From Mesaphorura yosii (Eukaryota > Arthropoda > Collembola > Poduromorpha > Tullbergiidae), in assembly GCA_009869945.1 (NCBI GenBank), contig WIXG01000203.1, positions 62,001-126,000 on the forward strand: a stretch of DNA of 64,000 nt, in the 5' to 3' direction. Numbering within the stretch: the first letter of the stretch is position 1; the number at the start of each line of letters is the position of its first letter. This document shows, one piece after another, positions 52,501-63,104 of the stretch. The notes under the pieces were generated by a model, which was not told the DNA's origin, searched no databases, and saw nothing but the letters and a program-made list of their open reading frames with translations. The position numbers were made by a program, and so were the translations under genes.

Positions 52501-55500
52501 CGTACTTGAAATTTCGGTGAAAGAGAATGTATTTTTACTTACGTTTTTTTGCTTGGCCGCGTCTTGTCCGAATTCAAGAAATCCTGTTTTTCGTGTTTGG
52601 GAGAAAAACAAAAAACTTCAATTTCGAAGATGAAACAAAACCAAAATCCAGAAAGCATCCGTTTGCGGGTCTCCTTTGTTTATTTAAGCAGGCATCAGCA
52701 TTCGCGAATCGCGAATTAGACTTTGGTCTGCATTCATTCCTCTTTTGTCATTATTTTCGGGCAGCCAAGCCAGAAAATTCGCCCCGGCTGGCCGTTCTGG
52801 TCAGCATTGTTATCAAATTATTGAACAAAGGAAAATGTGTCAAAGGGATTCGTCACTCGAATTTCGGACTTTCACCGCATTCGCATGAAAATTTGATAAA
52901 GAGCACGTGCCATGCAAACATCCACTTTTTGTTTTCCCGTCCCGGTGGGTTGTGATTCAATCACGCGCCATTCAAATTGAAAAATTTCCCCGAGGCAGCA
53001 CGGGAACGCGTTTTTGAGTGCGAATGTAATAAAAAGAGCTAATATTGTTATTATTGCTAATATTGTTAATGTGAACTCATCGCCTCCGGCCTCGTAATCT
53101 ATTTACATACTACGAAAGCCGTAAAATGTGAAATCTACTTTGCTTTCACTCAGCTCAACTGCTTTCACCGTTGTCAGCTTTTCTGCTGATTTCTCCGTAA
53201 GAATGGCATGGCATAATAGAAATTTCGTGTTTCGCGTTCCTGAGCTTCGTGCAAATATATGTTGCTTCCAAAAATTCGTAGGCAAGCGTTTTGGTCACGG
53301 AAAAGGAGGAAATTGCCTTTCTCCATGCTGCATTGCTGCATTGTTATCGGAAGATTGTCGCCTTGCCTCGCCGTCAGCGTCATTCGGTTTTTGTGTACAT
53401 TGTAATAATGTCAATCAAAAACGCACATCGTCTTGAGTGTTGAGCCTTGACGTTGCGGTGGCGGAACGGAAGACGGAGCGGAAAATCATGTGAAGTGAAA
53501 GCACAAGCACAAGTGGAAGACGTAAAAGTGCAGTGCAGCTGCCAACGCGAAGTGAAAGTGCTGCTGCACTTTACTCAGCCAGAAGGCAAAGCAAGCAATG
53601 CATCACGAAATTCAATTACAATCAATTCAGGCTCATTTCTTTGCATAGCGGCTTCGACTTGGCTCCCAGCGTCTTAATGCTTTAGCGTACAAAGCCGCAC
53701 ACACACATTATAAAGCAATATTTAATGGTATTAAAATATTTTCTTAAGCTAAGCTCCGTTGTTCAAACAGGCGAAAGGCAAAAGCAAAAACAGACGCAGA
53801 CGCAAGACGTTGACTGTTGAGTGCCTTGCTCGCTTGGCGTATCGAAAAAATCTGTGAGCGGCGGCAGCTGAAATCGAGCCACGCACGAGCTTATTTATGG
53901 TTTCGTTCTGGGAGAATAAGAATAAGTCCATAATTTCCACTTTCGTTGTGAATTATTTCCGAGAATTATTTTCCCTTCACCGCAGCCACCGTGGCGCAGT
54001 GCAGTGAAGTCGTAAAATACAAAATCAATATTTGTAAGAATTCTTCTGCCCGCCGCGCCCCGCGCTGAGCAGTCAATCCTAATGCAAATACTTTCTCCGC
54101 GGAGAAAGCATAGCATATGTATATGGAAATGCGACTGAACTGGAGATTGCGTAAACGATACGCAGAGAAAAGAAGGTCTCGCCTGATCTGACACGGTGAA
54201 TAAATCACAACTCCTCAAGAACTCCGTGTTGTGGCATTGTTTTAAACAAATATGCACAAATATAACCGGCAGACTCTATTTTGCTTGCCTGCACGGCACT
54301 GCACGGGCCCGACAATGACGTAAGCGTGTAGCACGTAGCGTTAGAATCTTCTAAGAAAGAAGACAGAATTTACAGCCTCATCTCAAAATTCACGTCACAG
54401 CAGCAAATGATTTCTTTCTCGGAGACGACGTGACAGTTGTCTCTCGATAAAGACGACACGACACTGAAAAATGCCAACAATGCGACCGACGCCGCCGACT
54501 CTTCAAGCGCAGAGCTTGAATTTGATATTGTCTCAATTTCTGGCATGCATTTCTTAAATTGTACATTCCCTTTTCGCATTTCGCGTTAAAGCTCGGCCGC
54601 AAAAGTGAAAATTCTTACACAAAACACAACTCGCCTTACGAAAATCTATCATTTATTAAGCAGAGCCTTGCAGTGCGGAAGGTTTGAGTCTAAAAACTGT
54701 AAACTTCCTTTGAGTCAATCTTCCAGTCAAGTCAAATCTGGCATGGCGTTGGCGATAAACTTGATTGAATGCTTTCCAGCCACTATCGAACGTGGCAATT
54801 TGTTTCCCGTTCACGCCACGCTTCGATTTCTTCATTAGGAATTTGTCTTAACTCTGATGAAAGAGGCTGGCATAATTTAGCTTATTAATTTGCGGACCGA
54901 CTTTGCCCGGCAAGAAGGCAAGGCAATTAGCATGAAAAATCTCTGCGCTGCAGTATTCTCGGTAGCTTTCGCTTTCGCTACGCTTCCAGAATGAAACTTG
55001 ATCTCGCAGTTATTGAATAATGCGAAAAGTGAAAACTATTTTCGCGTTTCTTCTCCACGCCTGTTTACAACAAAACAGTATGCAATTTTTATCGTTCTCA
55101 CTTTACTTGCTGGGAACTTGGCTTGGCTTGGCCGGCTCGGAAAGAAATTGAATTGTGCATGCATGCAAGGAGAAAGTTTCTCTTTCACTCCCGCCCGATT
55201 CTGATCTCCGTCGGTCCGTCGTGCGAATCCGTGCGGTAATAGAAAAGTTTTCACCACACGCAAAAGCAGATGCAAAGGCAGCAGTAAAGGCAAAGTTTTC
55301 TTCCCTTTTTCGCTTCGCATTATGCAAAAATGCAACTGGCAAAGCAAGTAGTAACTTTCTCCGGCAAACATTCATAAATAGCTTTTTCTTCGCAAATTCC
55401 CGCGCTCGTGCTCGCTTTGTGTACGCGCATTATTGCATCATTTGCATAGTCGTTTATTGGAACTGAGTCGAGCGAGTGACACAATCCGATCAGTTTAGGA

Positions 55501-58500
55501 TAAAATGGCCGGAATTTGACTATTTGACACGGATTGGCTTCTTGTTTACTTTCTTTCGTGTACGCAAACATTCCAAACTCATTTACGATTAAGTCGAGCA
55601 CAGAACGGCAAGGCGCGAAGAAGAGATAGAAAGTTTCATGTTACTTTTATGTAAACATCTTGAGCTCGCGTCGCGCATGCAAGAAAATTCCAGCCGCTTG
55701 AAGCCAGCCGTTTGAAGCCGGCCGTTTGAAGTCAGCCATTAAGAATTTAGTGTGCCGTGCCGTTTTAATGATTCTCTGGCCAGCTAACTCGCTCGCCATG
55801 CCACGCTTCGGGCGATCTCGACCGTGCTTCCGCCCGTGAAACCAGTGAGTGAAAGTGGCGTGCCGTAATTCGCGATTCGCCATTCGGCACTCGCGATGTT
55901 ATGAAAGAAACTTCTCAATTATTAATTCTCTGGCTGCTTGGCTTTCTTTCAGTATACGCAGAAGCAAAAGTCAAGAGTCAAGCTTACTCGCGTTCGCGTT
56001 CTTCGCTTCGATTGCTTGCTTGCCTCTTTGTTTTTGTCTCGCTGACTACTTTTTTACAGGCGAATTTTAGCAGGCCATGCCAGCCAAGATTCTAAATAAG
56101 CGTCTCTCTTCTGATTGCAGATCACCCTCTGCACGGTGGGCTACGGCGACATTTACCCGCAGACGTGGCTTGGAAAACTCATCGCGTCCTTCTGCGCTCT
56201 GATGGGCATCTCCTTCTTCGCCCTCCCAGCCGTAAGTGAAATTCCGCCCCCGTTTTTCGCGCCCAAATTCAAAATTCGTGCATACGCTTGCACTCGTAAT
56301 TTTGAAATCTTGGTTAGGCTGAGCATGCACCGAGTAATTTGGGGTAATAACATTATTACGTTTGCCGGGAGGCAGAATGGCCAAATTTTAATGCTCCTGA
56401 AGGCATTAGTATTTATTATTGCATTAAAAACGTCTCCAAGCATGAAGCATGCTGTGAGAGCAATGTTCTAATGAATAGTTTACGGTTTACGATTATGGCA
56501 TTTTCCTGTTTGCTGTTTCGTTTCGGTTCCGAATTGGGCCACGCCAAGCGACGCGAAATGCGAAACTCGAATATGTTTTATTGCCCCAGAAAGAGTTTTG
56601 ATGTCTGCTGATGTTGCGGTCGGAGAAAGTTTGAAACCAAAACAGAAATTGCATTAATCACGGAATAAATCCGAAAGTGGGCGATAATGAGGCTTTGAAA
56701 GCGTGTCGTGTGTCGCGAGTCTCAAACGTGGATTTTTGGTATAGTTTTTGAATATTCCTGACAACCAGACTGCAAGCTTTGATCCAGTTTTCCAGTCTCA
56801 CATAACTTTTTATGCTCTCAATACTAATAAGTCATAATTCCGAAGCAGAATCGGCCGAAAAAGTGATGCGAAAGAGCGTAAATGTCGTGTTTCATGACGT
56901 AATTCGCGAATAACAGAATTCGCAATTGTCATTGTCACTGCGGCAGAGAAAACACACGGCAACAGTGCGAATGCAATAACAATGACAATGAATGGCTTGG
57001 CTTTTGCAGTGATGCAATGGTAATAATATTATACAGAGTCGTGAGCCGTTGCCGCGAGTCGAACAGTTCGATTCGATACAATTTGTGTACTCCTTTGATA
57101 TTTGAGCCGAGCCACAATCGCGAATCGTCCTTTCTCTTGGCGTAGCCGTTGCTATACTGCGGTATTTCGCATTTCGATTCTTGTAATAGAATTCTTACGT
57201 AACGACATAAGCCCGTGCGCGCGCCTGAGCCTGGTACTACAATGTATAATGGCCATGAAATTTGATGAAACTCATAAAAAGAAGATTTAGCGGCAATGCG
57301 ACACTCGACGACGCTTCTTTCACAATATCCAGAGTCAAAGTCAAAGCAAGAGAATAATACACTTTATAAAGAAAAGAAGCCTGCCGAAGGTGTTTTTTTT
57401 GCGTTCTGTCTTGGATTGGCATTCCTTTGATCGTCCTGAAGTACGCGTACGCTTTCGCGTTCAAAATAACAACATTCAATTAAGGTCGTCCGTGATTTGC
57501 AGTGAAATCACAGCCACGAGAGCAGCACGACTACGACTACGAAGACAGATTACATATAAATAATACAAGTTGTTACTTGTTACTTGCAGAATTTGGGCTT
57601 GGACACGAGCAGCATTGTAATTATGAGACACGGCGCACGACACGACAAAACAAAGCAAAACGAGTCTCGGGCACTAATTTGTTAGAGCAAGAACAAAGAA
57701 CAATGGAATTCCACGTTCTTCGACTGCGACACGCAAGGCGGGCGTGGAACGCTTAAAAGACTCAGAATTCGCGTGGCGCGGCGCAGAGAAACAGGAGAAA
57801 GTCGATTATTTCCTCTCTCCTTGCGGCTTTCTGCGTGCCCTCTTTCTCTTTCTCGAATTACATTTGTAACGCAATACTTTCTGTTCTCCGCTTTAATAAA
57901 TCGATCCCGTGTCGGTGCCGCTTTCCTTCCGGTAAACTCGTCTTTATTTTCTTGTAACTCAATCCGTCCACGCCACGCCAAGCCACGGCTTAACATCTCA
58001 TTGACGCTTCGGGCCAGCCGAAAACAGAAAAATTGAGATTGAGAAAATTCAATCTTGATTAGAATTAAAGGAATCAAGATCGGGCTCGATAATGTAGAAA
58101 ACCGCCGTACTTTTCTTGACCACCGCACCGTCAACCAACCTTCTGTCGTCATTATTTTTAAAGCCTCGATTTCAATTTTTATGACGGCGCTCCGCGACGT
58201 GGCGTTTTCGGTTTGGATTTTTTGACATTGGCATGAAATTCGTATGCGCTTCTTAGCGGGAATTGTATTTAATTCGATGGTCGTAATTTTATGTTCGCAG
58301 GGCATTCTCGGTTCGGGCTTCGCGCTGAAGGTGCAGCAGCAGCAGAGGCAGAAGCACATGATTCGTCGCCGCCAGCCCGCCGCGACCCTGATTCAGTGCC
58401 TCTGGAGGTGCTACGCTGCCGACGAGAACTCGTGCTCTCTCGCGACCTGGAAAATCCACTGCACGCCGCTGCCTTCACCGCCTGTGTAAGTTGGCGTCTC

Positions 58501-61500
58501 CAAACCTCCAGAAGAAGCCTCAGCTTCGATTCTGGCCATTCTGGCCAGGTCTCTTGACGTTGTTCGATGTTGTCATTTAATTCTTTAAGCATTTCAGCCT
58601 TTGCTGTCGTGTCTGCCTGACTTTCTTGCATTTCTTGCCCTCTGCCGTTTCGAACTCGAATTTAGAAGCTTCTGTCCACAATTTTCGGACATGCGAAACT
58701 CAGGAGACTCATCCGTCAAATGTCAGACGCCAAAGAGTCGTAGCGTAGCGCAGAAAGGCAACAGGTGTGCATGTTCCGAGCGCGAGACCCCACTGGCTGT
58801 TTTGACAAATTGATTGAAAAAGGCAGGCGAGGGGTCAGGCCCTCTGAAAGGTCTGAAAAATAATTTCCCCGGGCTTTTATTGTCGGGAAATAAATTGCAA
58901 TCTCACCAACACGCACAGGGACGACAGGTCTCCTGGTTTTCTGGCTGACAGGCTGATTTTTAATGTCTGGGCTGTCGCTGTCGTATCATTCGAGCTGCGA
59001 CGATGACGGTGATGTATATATGACATTTGCAGCCTGCAATAATTTGCGCGCTCCCACAATCAATTTTTTGCGACACGGACACGAGGAGACGATATTTATT
59101 CGCCATTCTCAAAGCTGCCATTCGTTTTCAGCAGTACGCAGTGTTTCGTTTCGTGTATTTGGTCAATTTCCATTTTTCGCGTGACGAGAAATGTCTGGAC
59201 GCAAGACGCAAACGTCCAGCAATCATAATCGCTGTACAAATGTAAATCGTTCCAGGAAGAAAAGACGAGATTCTCAAGTGAATTTTTACACGCTCACGCT
59301 CGGTGACATTCTTTTCATAGGTTTTGTGAAAGTACAAAGCATTGACAATGTGCGCATGGTTCACTGATTTTTAGCGTAGAGGACGATTTTTTGACATTTT
59401 ACATTACAAAAATGGCAAATGGCAGCACAAAACTTGTGAACTTGCCATTTGTCGCGATGCGATGTCGCGAATTTCCAAGAATCCATCCGCATTTCGTCCA
59501 TTCTGGCAGCAATTGCGATTCTGGAAACTTTCTTTATTGTGTTATGATGAAATTCTCCTACACAATGAAAGAACATTGAAATTCCTGCTCACTGCTCAAA
59601 TTCCAAAGTTCATTATTCCAAAGGCAGGTCACATCCATAACGCATAAAGCATAAATATCTTCAACTGTCCATCCCTCTTTTATTGTTATGTTATTAGATT
59701 GGCTGGCGCGCCTTTACTGTACTACAAAGTTTGTACTTTGTAATATTTTGTCGATGGCGATGGCCTTCCAAGAAAGTTCCGAAAGCACGGCTCTAATTTT
59801 TCAGCGTTTATTTGGACATTCTTTCTTTTATACCCACACCACGCGAGAGGCGGCAGGATTTTTATTTGTTCCAGACCGCTGAGTTTTGTTTCGTCCTCAG
59901 AAAGCCCTGACATTTTTGTTGGCCAGGCCAAAGAGATTCGGGCTCGAACATGTTTTTTCTGCCTCTGCTAGAATTAAACGTCTGCCTAGCTTCGTCGTGG
60001 CTGTAATTAAGCTGCGGCTGCAGGCTTTCTGGTGCCAAAAGATAACTGCCGTCACGCTCAATTAAACGCAAAGACTTGAATGAAGGGAAGACAAGAAAAA
60101 GAAGAAGAAAAACCGATTAAGCCCGCTGCCCGCCCGCCCCCCTCTTGCCTGATTGTAATTTGTATTATTTGATTTCCAGACTTAGATCACTTTCATTGTC
60201 AAAAGGACCACACGACAAAGACCACAAAGACAAAGACGGTCATGGCTCCGAAAATACAAAGTAAACAGACATTTGTCATATTAGTGAAGATTACTCTGCA
60301 CTTGACTTGAATTGGCCTTGGCATGTAAACATTTGGCATTGCCAGCTCGGCCGCCGGCCGCACGGTTTTGGCCGGCCGAATCGAGCTTGTGGTCTGTCCA
60401 TCGTCGTTCTAAAATTCGCGTATTTCGTATTTGTGCCGCACGCGCACCAGCAGCAGCATTTTCCTAGTCTTTGGCCATTAGTCACATTAGTTCATTAGCA
60501 ATTAGTCATTTAGTCATTTAGCAACTGCATTTCGTAGAAGAAAAGTAGTAAAATAGTTAAATTAGCAATTAGCATCCGAAACGCTGCCGGCCGCCTGGGA
60601 CAATCGTACAGCTGCTGCGTTCACTGCATTTTTGGTTTTGGCGAAATGTCCGGAATTTTTAATGTCTGTGCTGTCCTGTGTGAATTGGACAGTCGTTTTC
60701 GCGAGAAGCGTGCGTGAGAAGCGGCAGTTGTGGTCGTTAAATGTAAATTCGCTGGAGAATGGCGAATTTTCACATGCGACATGGTTTCGTGCCTGCTGCG
60801 ACGCAGAAGTCTGGAAATACGAAATATCTGTAATTAAATATTAATAACTAAAATTAAACATCGTCATCGCGTATCGTGTTTAACATTTTATCTAATGGAG
60901 TGCCGAGGGTCGATTTTTCGTCCCGTCCCGTCTCTCGTTCGTCTTATTCGTCCGTGTCTTATTTGTCCAGAGTCCAGCAATATTTGTCGACCTAATTTTA
61001 TCCACCGACGCATTTGGAATTTGGATCGTGTATTTAACTTATATTTTTGGATTTTGGATTGTACTGCAGTAGACGAGGTTAATAAATTAGTTAGCAATTC
61101 TGTAGAAATTGGAATGAAAATGCAAGAATGGAATGGAATGCGATGCAACCTGCAACCTGCCTGAACTCACTTCAAAGTACATACCCGCCAGAAATTTGAT
61201 TTGAATTTCCCGGCATCTTTGTCTTCCAGAAGCTTCAAACACAATACGTCGTTCGTCATGGCTCGCTGGCCTACAATTCGGCGCAACAAATCGCTGAGGC
61301 CGCCTTCACCTTCGCCTTCGCTCCAGAAAGACGTTGGGCGCCAATCAGCAGGCGGCGGAGGTGGAAGTGGAGAAGGCAGCGACAAAAAGGAGCCGAGCAG
61401 CGGTGGCGGTGGCATTCTGAGCGGCATCGCTGGTGTTGCCCCAGGGCCAGGCTGTGGCAGCGGAAGCCTGATGGGATCAACAATCGGCATAATGAGCATG

Positions 61501-63104
61501 ACGCCGCGCCTCCACCCGAGCACGAGCCAGGATTCCGTCGGCCGAGACGAAAATTCACTCCACGACCTTTGCGGAGACGAAGACGACGGAATAATTCGGT
61601 GGCAGCAACTCACTCCACGTCACAAAATGGCAATTCGGGCCATTCGAAGGGTAACGCCTGCCTGCCACTTTGACGGTTTCCAGAATTTTCAGACTAGACC
61701 TTTACTGTTCAAAACAATGTTTGCAGTTGAAGTATTTGGTCGCTCGTCGCAAGTTCAAAGAGGCACTCAAGCCGTACGACGTAAAAGACGTGATTGAGCA
61801 GTACTCGGCGGGACACGTCGACCTCCTCGGAAGAGTTAAGACTTTGCAATCAAGGTTCGTTCTCCGTAATCACTGTGTCTGTGCCTAATTAATTTCCTGA
61901 CTGGGTTATTTCCTTGCCTGTGCCTGTGCTTGACATTTGCAGATTGGACCAAATTCTCGGGAGACAAGGCTCTAAGGCCAGAGACGTTTATGACTCGAAG
62001 ATCTGTCTGGCCGCCCGCGTCGTCAAAGTTGAGAGACAGGTTGGTTGAATAAAATTCCAAATAGCCTGGAAAGTCTGGAATGGCATGTTTACATTCTGGA
62101 ATTTCCATTCTGCGAGGCCAAGGAAGCAGAGAAGAAAACTGCGTAGAGTGATTCTGTTTCATGTTGCCCGTTTCGCCACGGCCGTAAATGTAAAGCGTAA
62201 ATTCTTTTGATGTGGTCTCCAACAGGTTGAAGATATTGAAAGCAAAGTGGAGCAGCTCCTCGACCTCTACCTCGAGGATCGCAAGAAGCTGCTGGGCTTG
62301 GTCCCGTATTCGTCCCCGAGCACTTCCCCACCCGTCGGGCCACCACCGCAGCCTCCGCCTGGTGGTGGGGCGGCTGCTTCCGGAAATCCGACGACTCATC
62401 TCGCAAGGAAGCACAGACCGAGACCGATTTTGGTTGGAAAACAGGTACAATTAGTTAATTCGCTACTTTATTCCTGCCACCTGCTCTTGCGAATTCTTTA
62501 GACTATCAGCTAATCAGCTTTGCTTTACAGAGCAGTGAACCCAACAGTCCAAACTTGTACGACTCGTTGAACATTCCGGACGAGACGAGTGCGAAGGAGC
62601 TTCTCCACCCGTCGAGCCGGATGAGGAAGCGAGTTACGTTGGGGTGAGTTCAATAGTTCAATCCTACTTAAGCACATACTTGCGAGCATTGGCATAATTT
62701 GGACAATTTCCAGGTCAATTCCTTCGCCCACGTCTCCTGACGCCCCGGGCAGCTCGTCCACGCGTACATATTTCCCCGTTGAGGAAAACGAAGACGACTC
62801 AAGTGCTTTTACTGCGTCGGCCACGCGAAATCTGACCGCAAATGCAAACGTGGACGACGCAAGTCTTTATATTCCAATGCGACAACTCAACAATATTGAA
62901 AATTACGAAAATAATGTCTTCCACAACGCAAGTAATGAGATCACAACAACCCCAAGTTCAAATTCGTCGTCTGGCGGTGGCAGCGCCGGCAAGAATGGCG
63001 TGTACGAGGTAAGTGACTCGCTTATCTCGTGCGTTTTCGTTATCAATACTGATTTGGTGTATTTTTGCCTGCAGGGAACGTGCGTTGATTTTGCTGACAC
63101 GTAA
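34592..63104 (+). CDS. KCNQ: KCNQ (Kv7) voltage-gated potassium channel, 14 coding exons
   Basis: Exons: 34592-34632, 35951-36073, 36683-36784, 48203-48420, 50399-50703, 56121-56231, 58301-58485, 61230-61650, 61727-61854, 61943-62039, 62226-62444, 62531-62643, 62714-63008, 63075-63104. All junctions are GT-AG and in phase, giving 795 residues plus TAA. The YNFLERPHG motif precedes S1 (about 82-106). S2 is at 115-137, S3 at 157-175, the arginine-bearing S4 at 183-204, then an S4-S5 linker with the family motif HRQELITT (218-225). The filter TVGYGD is at 268-273 and the S6 PAG hinge at 299-301. Helix A carries the IQ calmodulin site (about 326-345). Helices B and C (about 490-545) include the family signature [16 protein letters not shown], and a helix D-like coiled coil follows (about 570-600). 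Family role: a slow, PIP2-dependent, non-inactivating K+ current (M-current type) at the plasma membrane, acting as a tetramer. Only the shortest exons, 1 and 14, lack homology support. Confidence 0.93.
35951..36784 (+). CDS. KCNQ: KCNQ exons 2 and 3: cytoplasmic N-terminus up to S1
   Basis: Exon 2 (35951-36073) follows a TTTGCAG acceptor. It encodes a charged stretch beginning [10 protein letters not shown] and a basic segment with [12 protein letters not shown]. Exon 3 (36683-36784) encodes a run of basic residues, then [11 protein letters not shown], the family hallmark just before S1, and the first residues of S1. It ends at the donor gtaagt in phase 2, so the codon for Ile89 is completed more than 11 kb away in exon 4. 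Exon 1 (34592-34632) supplies the first 13 codons plus two bases and matches the phase of exon 2 exactly. Confidence 0.85.
39101..39120. repeat. CGGCT/TGGCT/TGGCC/TGGCC pentamer array
   Basis: Four GGC-core pentamers in strict five-base register inside KCNQ intron 3, with substitutions only at the outer positions of the unit. Confidence 0.8.
39192..39207. repeat. (CCTG)4 microsatellite
   Basis: Four perfect CCTG units in KCNQ intron 3. Confidence 0.85.
42892..42910. repeat. (TCAG)n microsatellite
   Basis: Four TCAG units plus TCA in KCNQ intron 3. Confidence 0.85.
46657..46662 (-). promoter_or_regulatory. Polyadenylation signal of the nested LPMO gene
   Basis: AATAAA on the minus strand, 85 bases past the stop codon of the LPMO gene. 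Its distance and exact match to the consensus make it the likely signal. It implies that the nested gene has its own transcript end inside the KCNQ intron. Confidence 0.6.
46748..47449 (-). CDS. Secreted AA15 lytic polysaccharide monooxygenase, two exons
   Basis: Exons 47449-47147 and 47044-46748 (minus strand) are joined by a 102-base GT-AG intron in phase 0; the product is 199 residues. Residues 1-19 are a signal peptide. Cleavage after Gly19 exposes His20 of [15 protein letters not shown], the AA15 N-terminal motif. The copper histidine brace is His20 plus His113 (in LTAAHLG), with Phe190 in ETFRGCADV at the usual axial position. Eight cysteines (54, 67, 70, 122, 132, 168, 171, 193) could form four disulfides. 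CGDP and PPRPNEHGG are further family motifs. Known role: copper-dependent oxidative cleavage of chitin or cellulose outside the cell, used by arthropods in digestion or cuticle remodelling. There is no carbohydrate-binding module or C-terminal tail. An ATG at 47473 is in frame but has a weak context (T at -3). The 47449 ATG (A at -3) starts directly at the signal peptide. Confidence 0.95.
47548..47556 (-). promoter_or_regulatory. TATA box of the nested LPMO gene
   Basis: The minus strand reads GTATAAATA here, about 100 bases upstream of the chosen start codon. That would place transcription start near 47,520 and give a leader of about 70 bases. It shows that the nested gene has its own promoter, independent of KCNQ. 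Confidence 0.7.
48203..50703 (+). CDS. KCNQ: KCNQ exons 4 and 5: voltage sensor, S4-S5 linker, S5 and pore helix
   Basis: Exon 4 (48203-48420) encodes most of S1, S2 and the conserved link [10 protein letters not shown] up to the start of S3. Exon 5 (50399-50703) begins by completing Asp162. It encodes the rest of S3, the S4 sensor with arginines 188, 191, 197, 200, 203 and 204 spaced mostly by three, the [11 protein letters not shown] and HRQELITT linker, S5, and the turret and pore helix up to WWGV263. Exon 5 ends in phase 0 just before the selectivity filter. The intron between them (48,421-50,398) shows no further exon. Confidence 0.95.
49601..49625. repeat. (GTGGC) pentamer array, five units
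   Basis: GTGGC, GTGGC, GCAGC, GTGGC, GTGGC in register within KCNQ intron 4; the longest pentamer array I found. Confidence 0.85.
50704..56120 (+). other. KCNQ intron 5
   Basis: A 5.4 kb intron separating the pore helix from the selectivity filter. I see no coding exon or nested gene on either strand. At 54,091-54,108 there is a perfect 18-base palindrome. Open frames such as those at 52,527-52,955 and 55,036-55,375 are paired with overlapping frames on the opposite strand or in other phases and have no family features. Confidence 0.6.
56121..56231 (+). CDS. KCNQ: KCNQ exon 6: selectivity filter and S6
   Basis: A 37-codon exon, phase 0 at both ends, encoding [10 protein letters not shown] (264-273), the outer pore mouth IYPQTW and S6 up to the PA of the PAG hinge. 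The glycine follows as the first codon of exon 7. Vertebrate KCNQ channels read TTIGYGD at the filter. Here the residue before TVGYGD is Cys267 and the filter has Val rather than Ile. The acceptor (GATTGCAG) and donor (gtaagt) are both strong. Confidence 0.96.
56232..58300 (+). other. KCNQ intron 6
   Basis: About 2.1 kb between the two halves of the PAG hinge. No exon with matching phases was recognised. Long minus-strand open frames that reach into exon 7 (to about 58,630) are the antisense of coding sequence and its GC-rich flanks. Confidence 0.6.
58301..58485 (+). CDS. KCNQ: KCNQ exon 7: end of S6 and calmodulin-binding helix A
   Basis: Begins with [19 protein letters not shown], the invariant KCNQ sequence after S6, then a basic patch (IRRRQP) and the IQ-type helix A around [15 protein letters not shown], followed by the family motif ATWKIH. 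It ends in phase 2 at gtaagt. It can join either the 81-base candidate exon at 60,180 or exon 8 at 61,230, since both begin with A to complete a Val codon. Confidence 0.95.
60180..60260 (+). CDS. KCNQ: Candidate cassette exon of KCNQ between helices A and B
   Basis: Bounded by a long pyrimidine tract and TTTCCAG acceptor (exon start 60180) and a gtaaac donor at 60261. It is 81 bases, open in the frame set by exon 7, and begins and ends with the same phase as the exon 7-8 junction, so it can be kept or skipped without shifting the frame. It would insert 27 residues, Ser/Leu-rich and then strongly charged (Lys, Asp, His around [12 protein letters not shown]), directly before SFKHNTSF of exon 8. 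Alternative exons in this linker are known in vertebrate KCNQ genes. I infer regulated splicing; no sequence match confirms it. With it, the channel would have 822 residues. Confidence 0.6.
61230..63104 (+). CDS. KCNQ: KCNQ exons 8 to 14: A-B linker, helices B, C, D and C-terminal tail
   Basis: Exon 8 (61230-61650) holds SFKHNTSFV, a basic PTIRRNKS segment, a Gly/Ser-rich linker and the start of helix B. Exon 9 completes helix B ([18 protein letters not shown]) and gives helix C. Exons 10 and 11 give a predicted coiled coil ([16 protein letters not shown]), the likely tetramerising helix D, then a Pro/Gly-rich stretch. Exons 12 and 13 are a disordered Ser/Asn/Thr-rich tail. Exon 14 adds nine residues ending DFADT and TAA. 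Six introns of only about 70-190 bases separate these exons, in sharp contrast with the multi-kilobase introns in the membrane domain. Confidence 0.9.

Noticed and set aside
57682..58359. 225-codon minus-strand open frame
   Set aside because: It overlaps KCNQ exon 7 in antisense and otherwise covers intron. No domain is seen.
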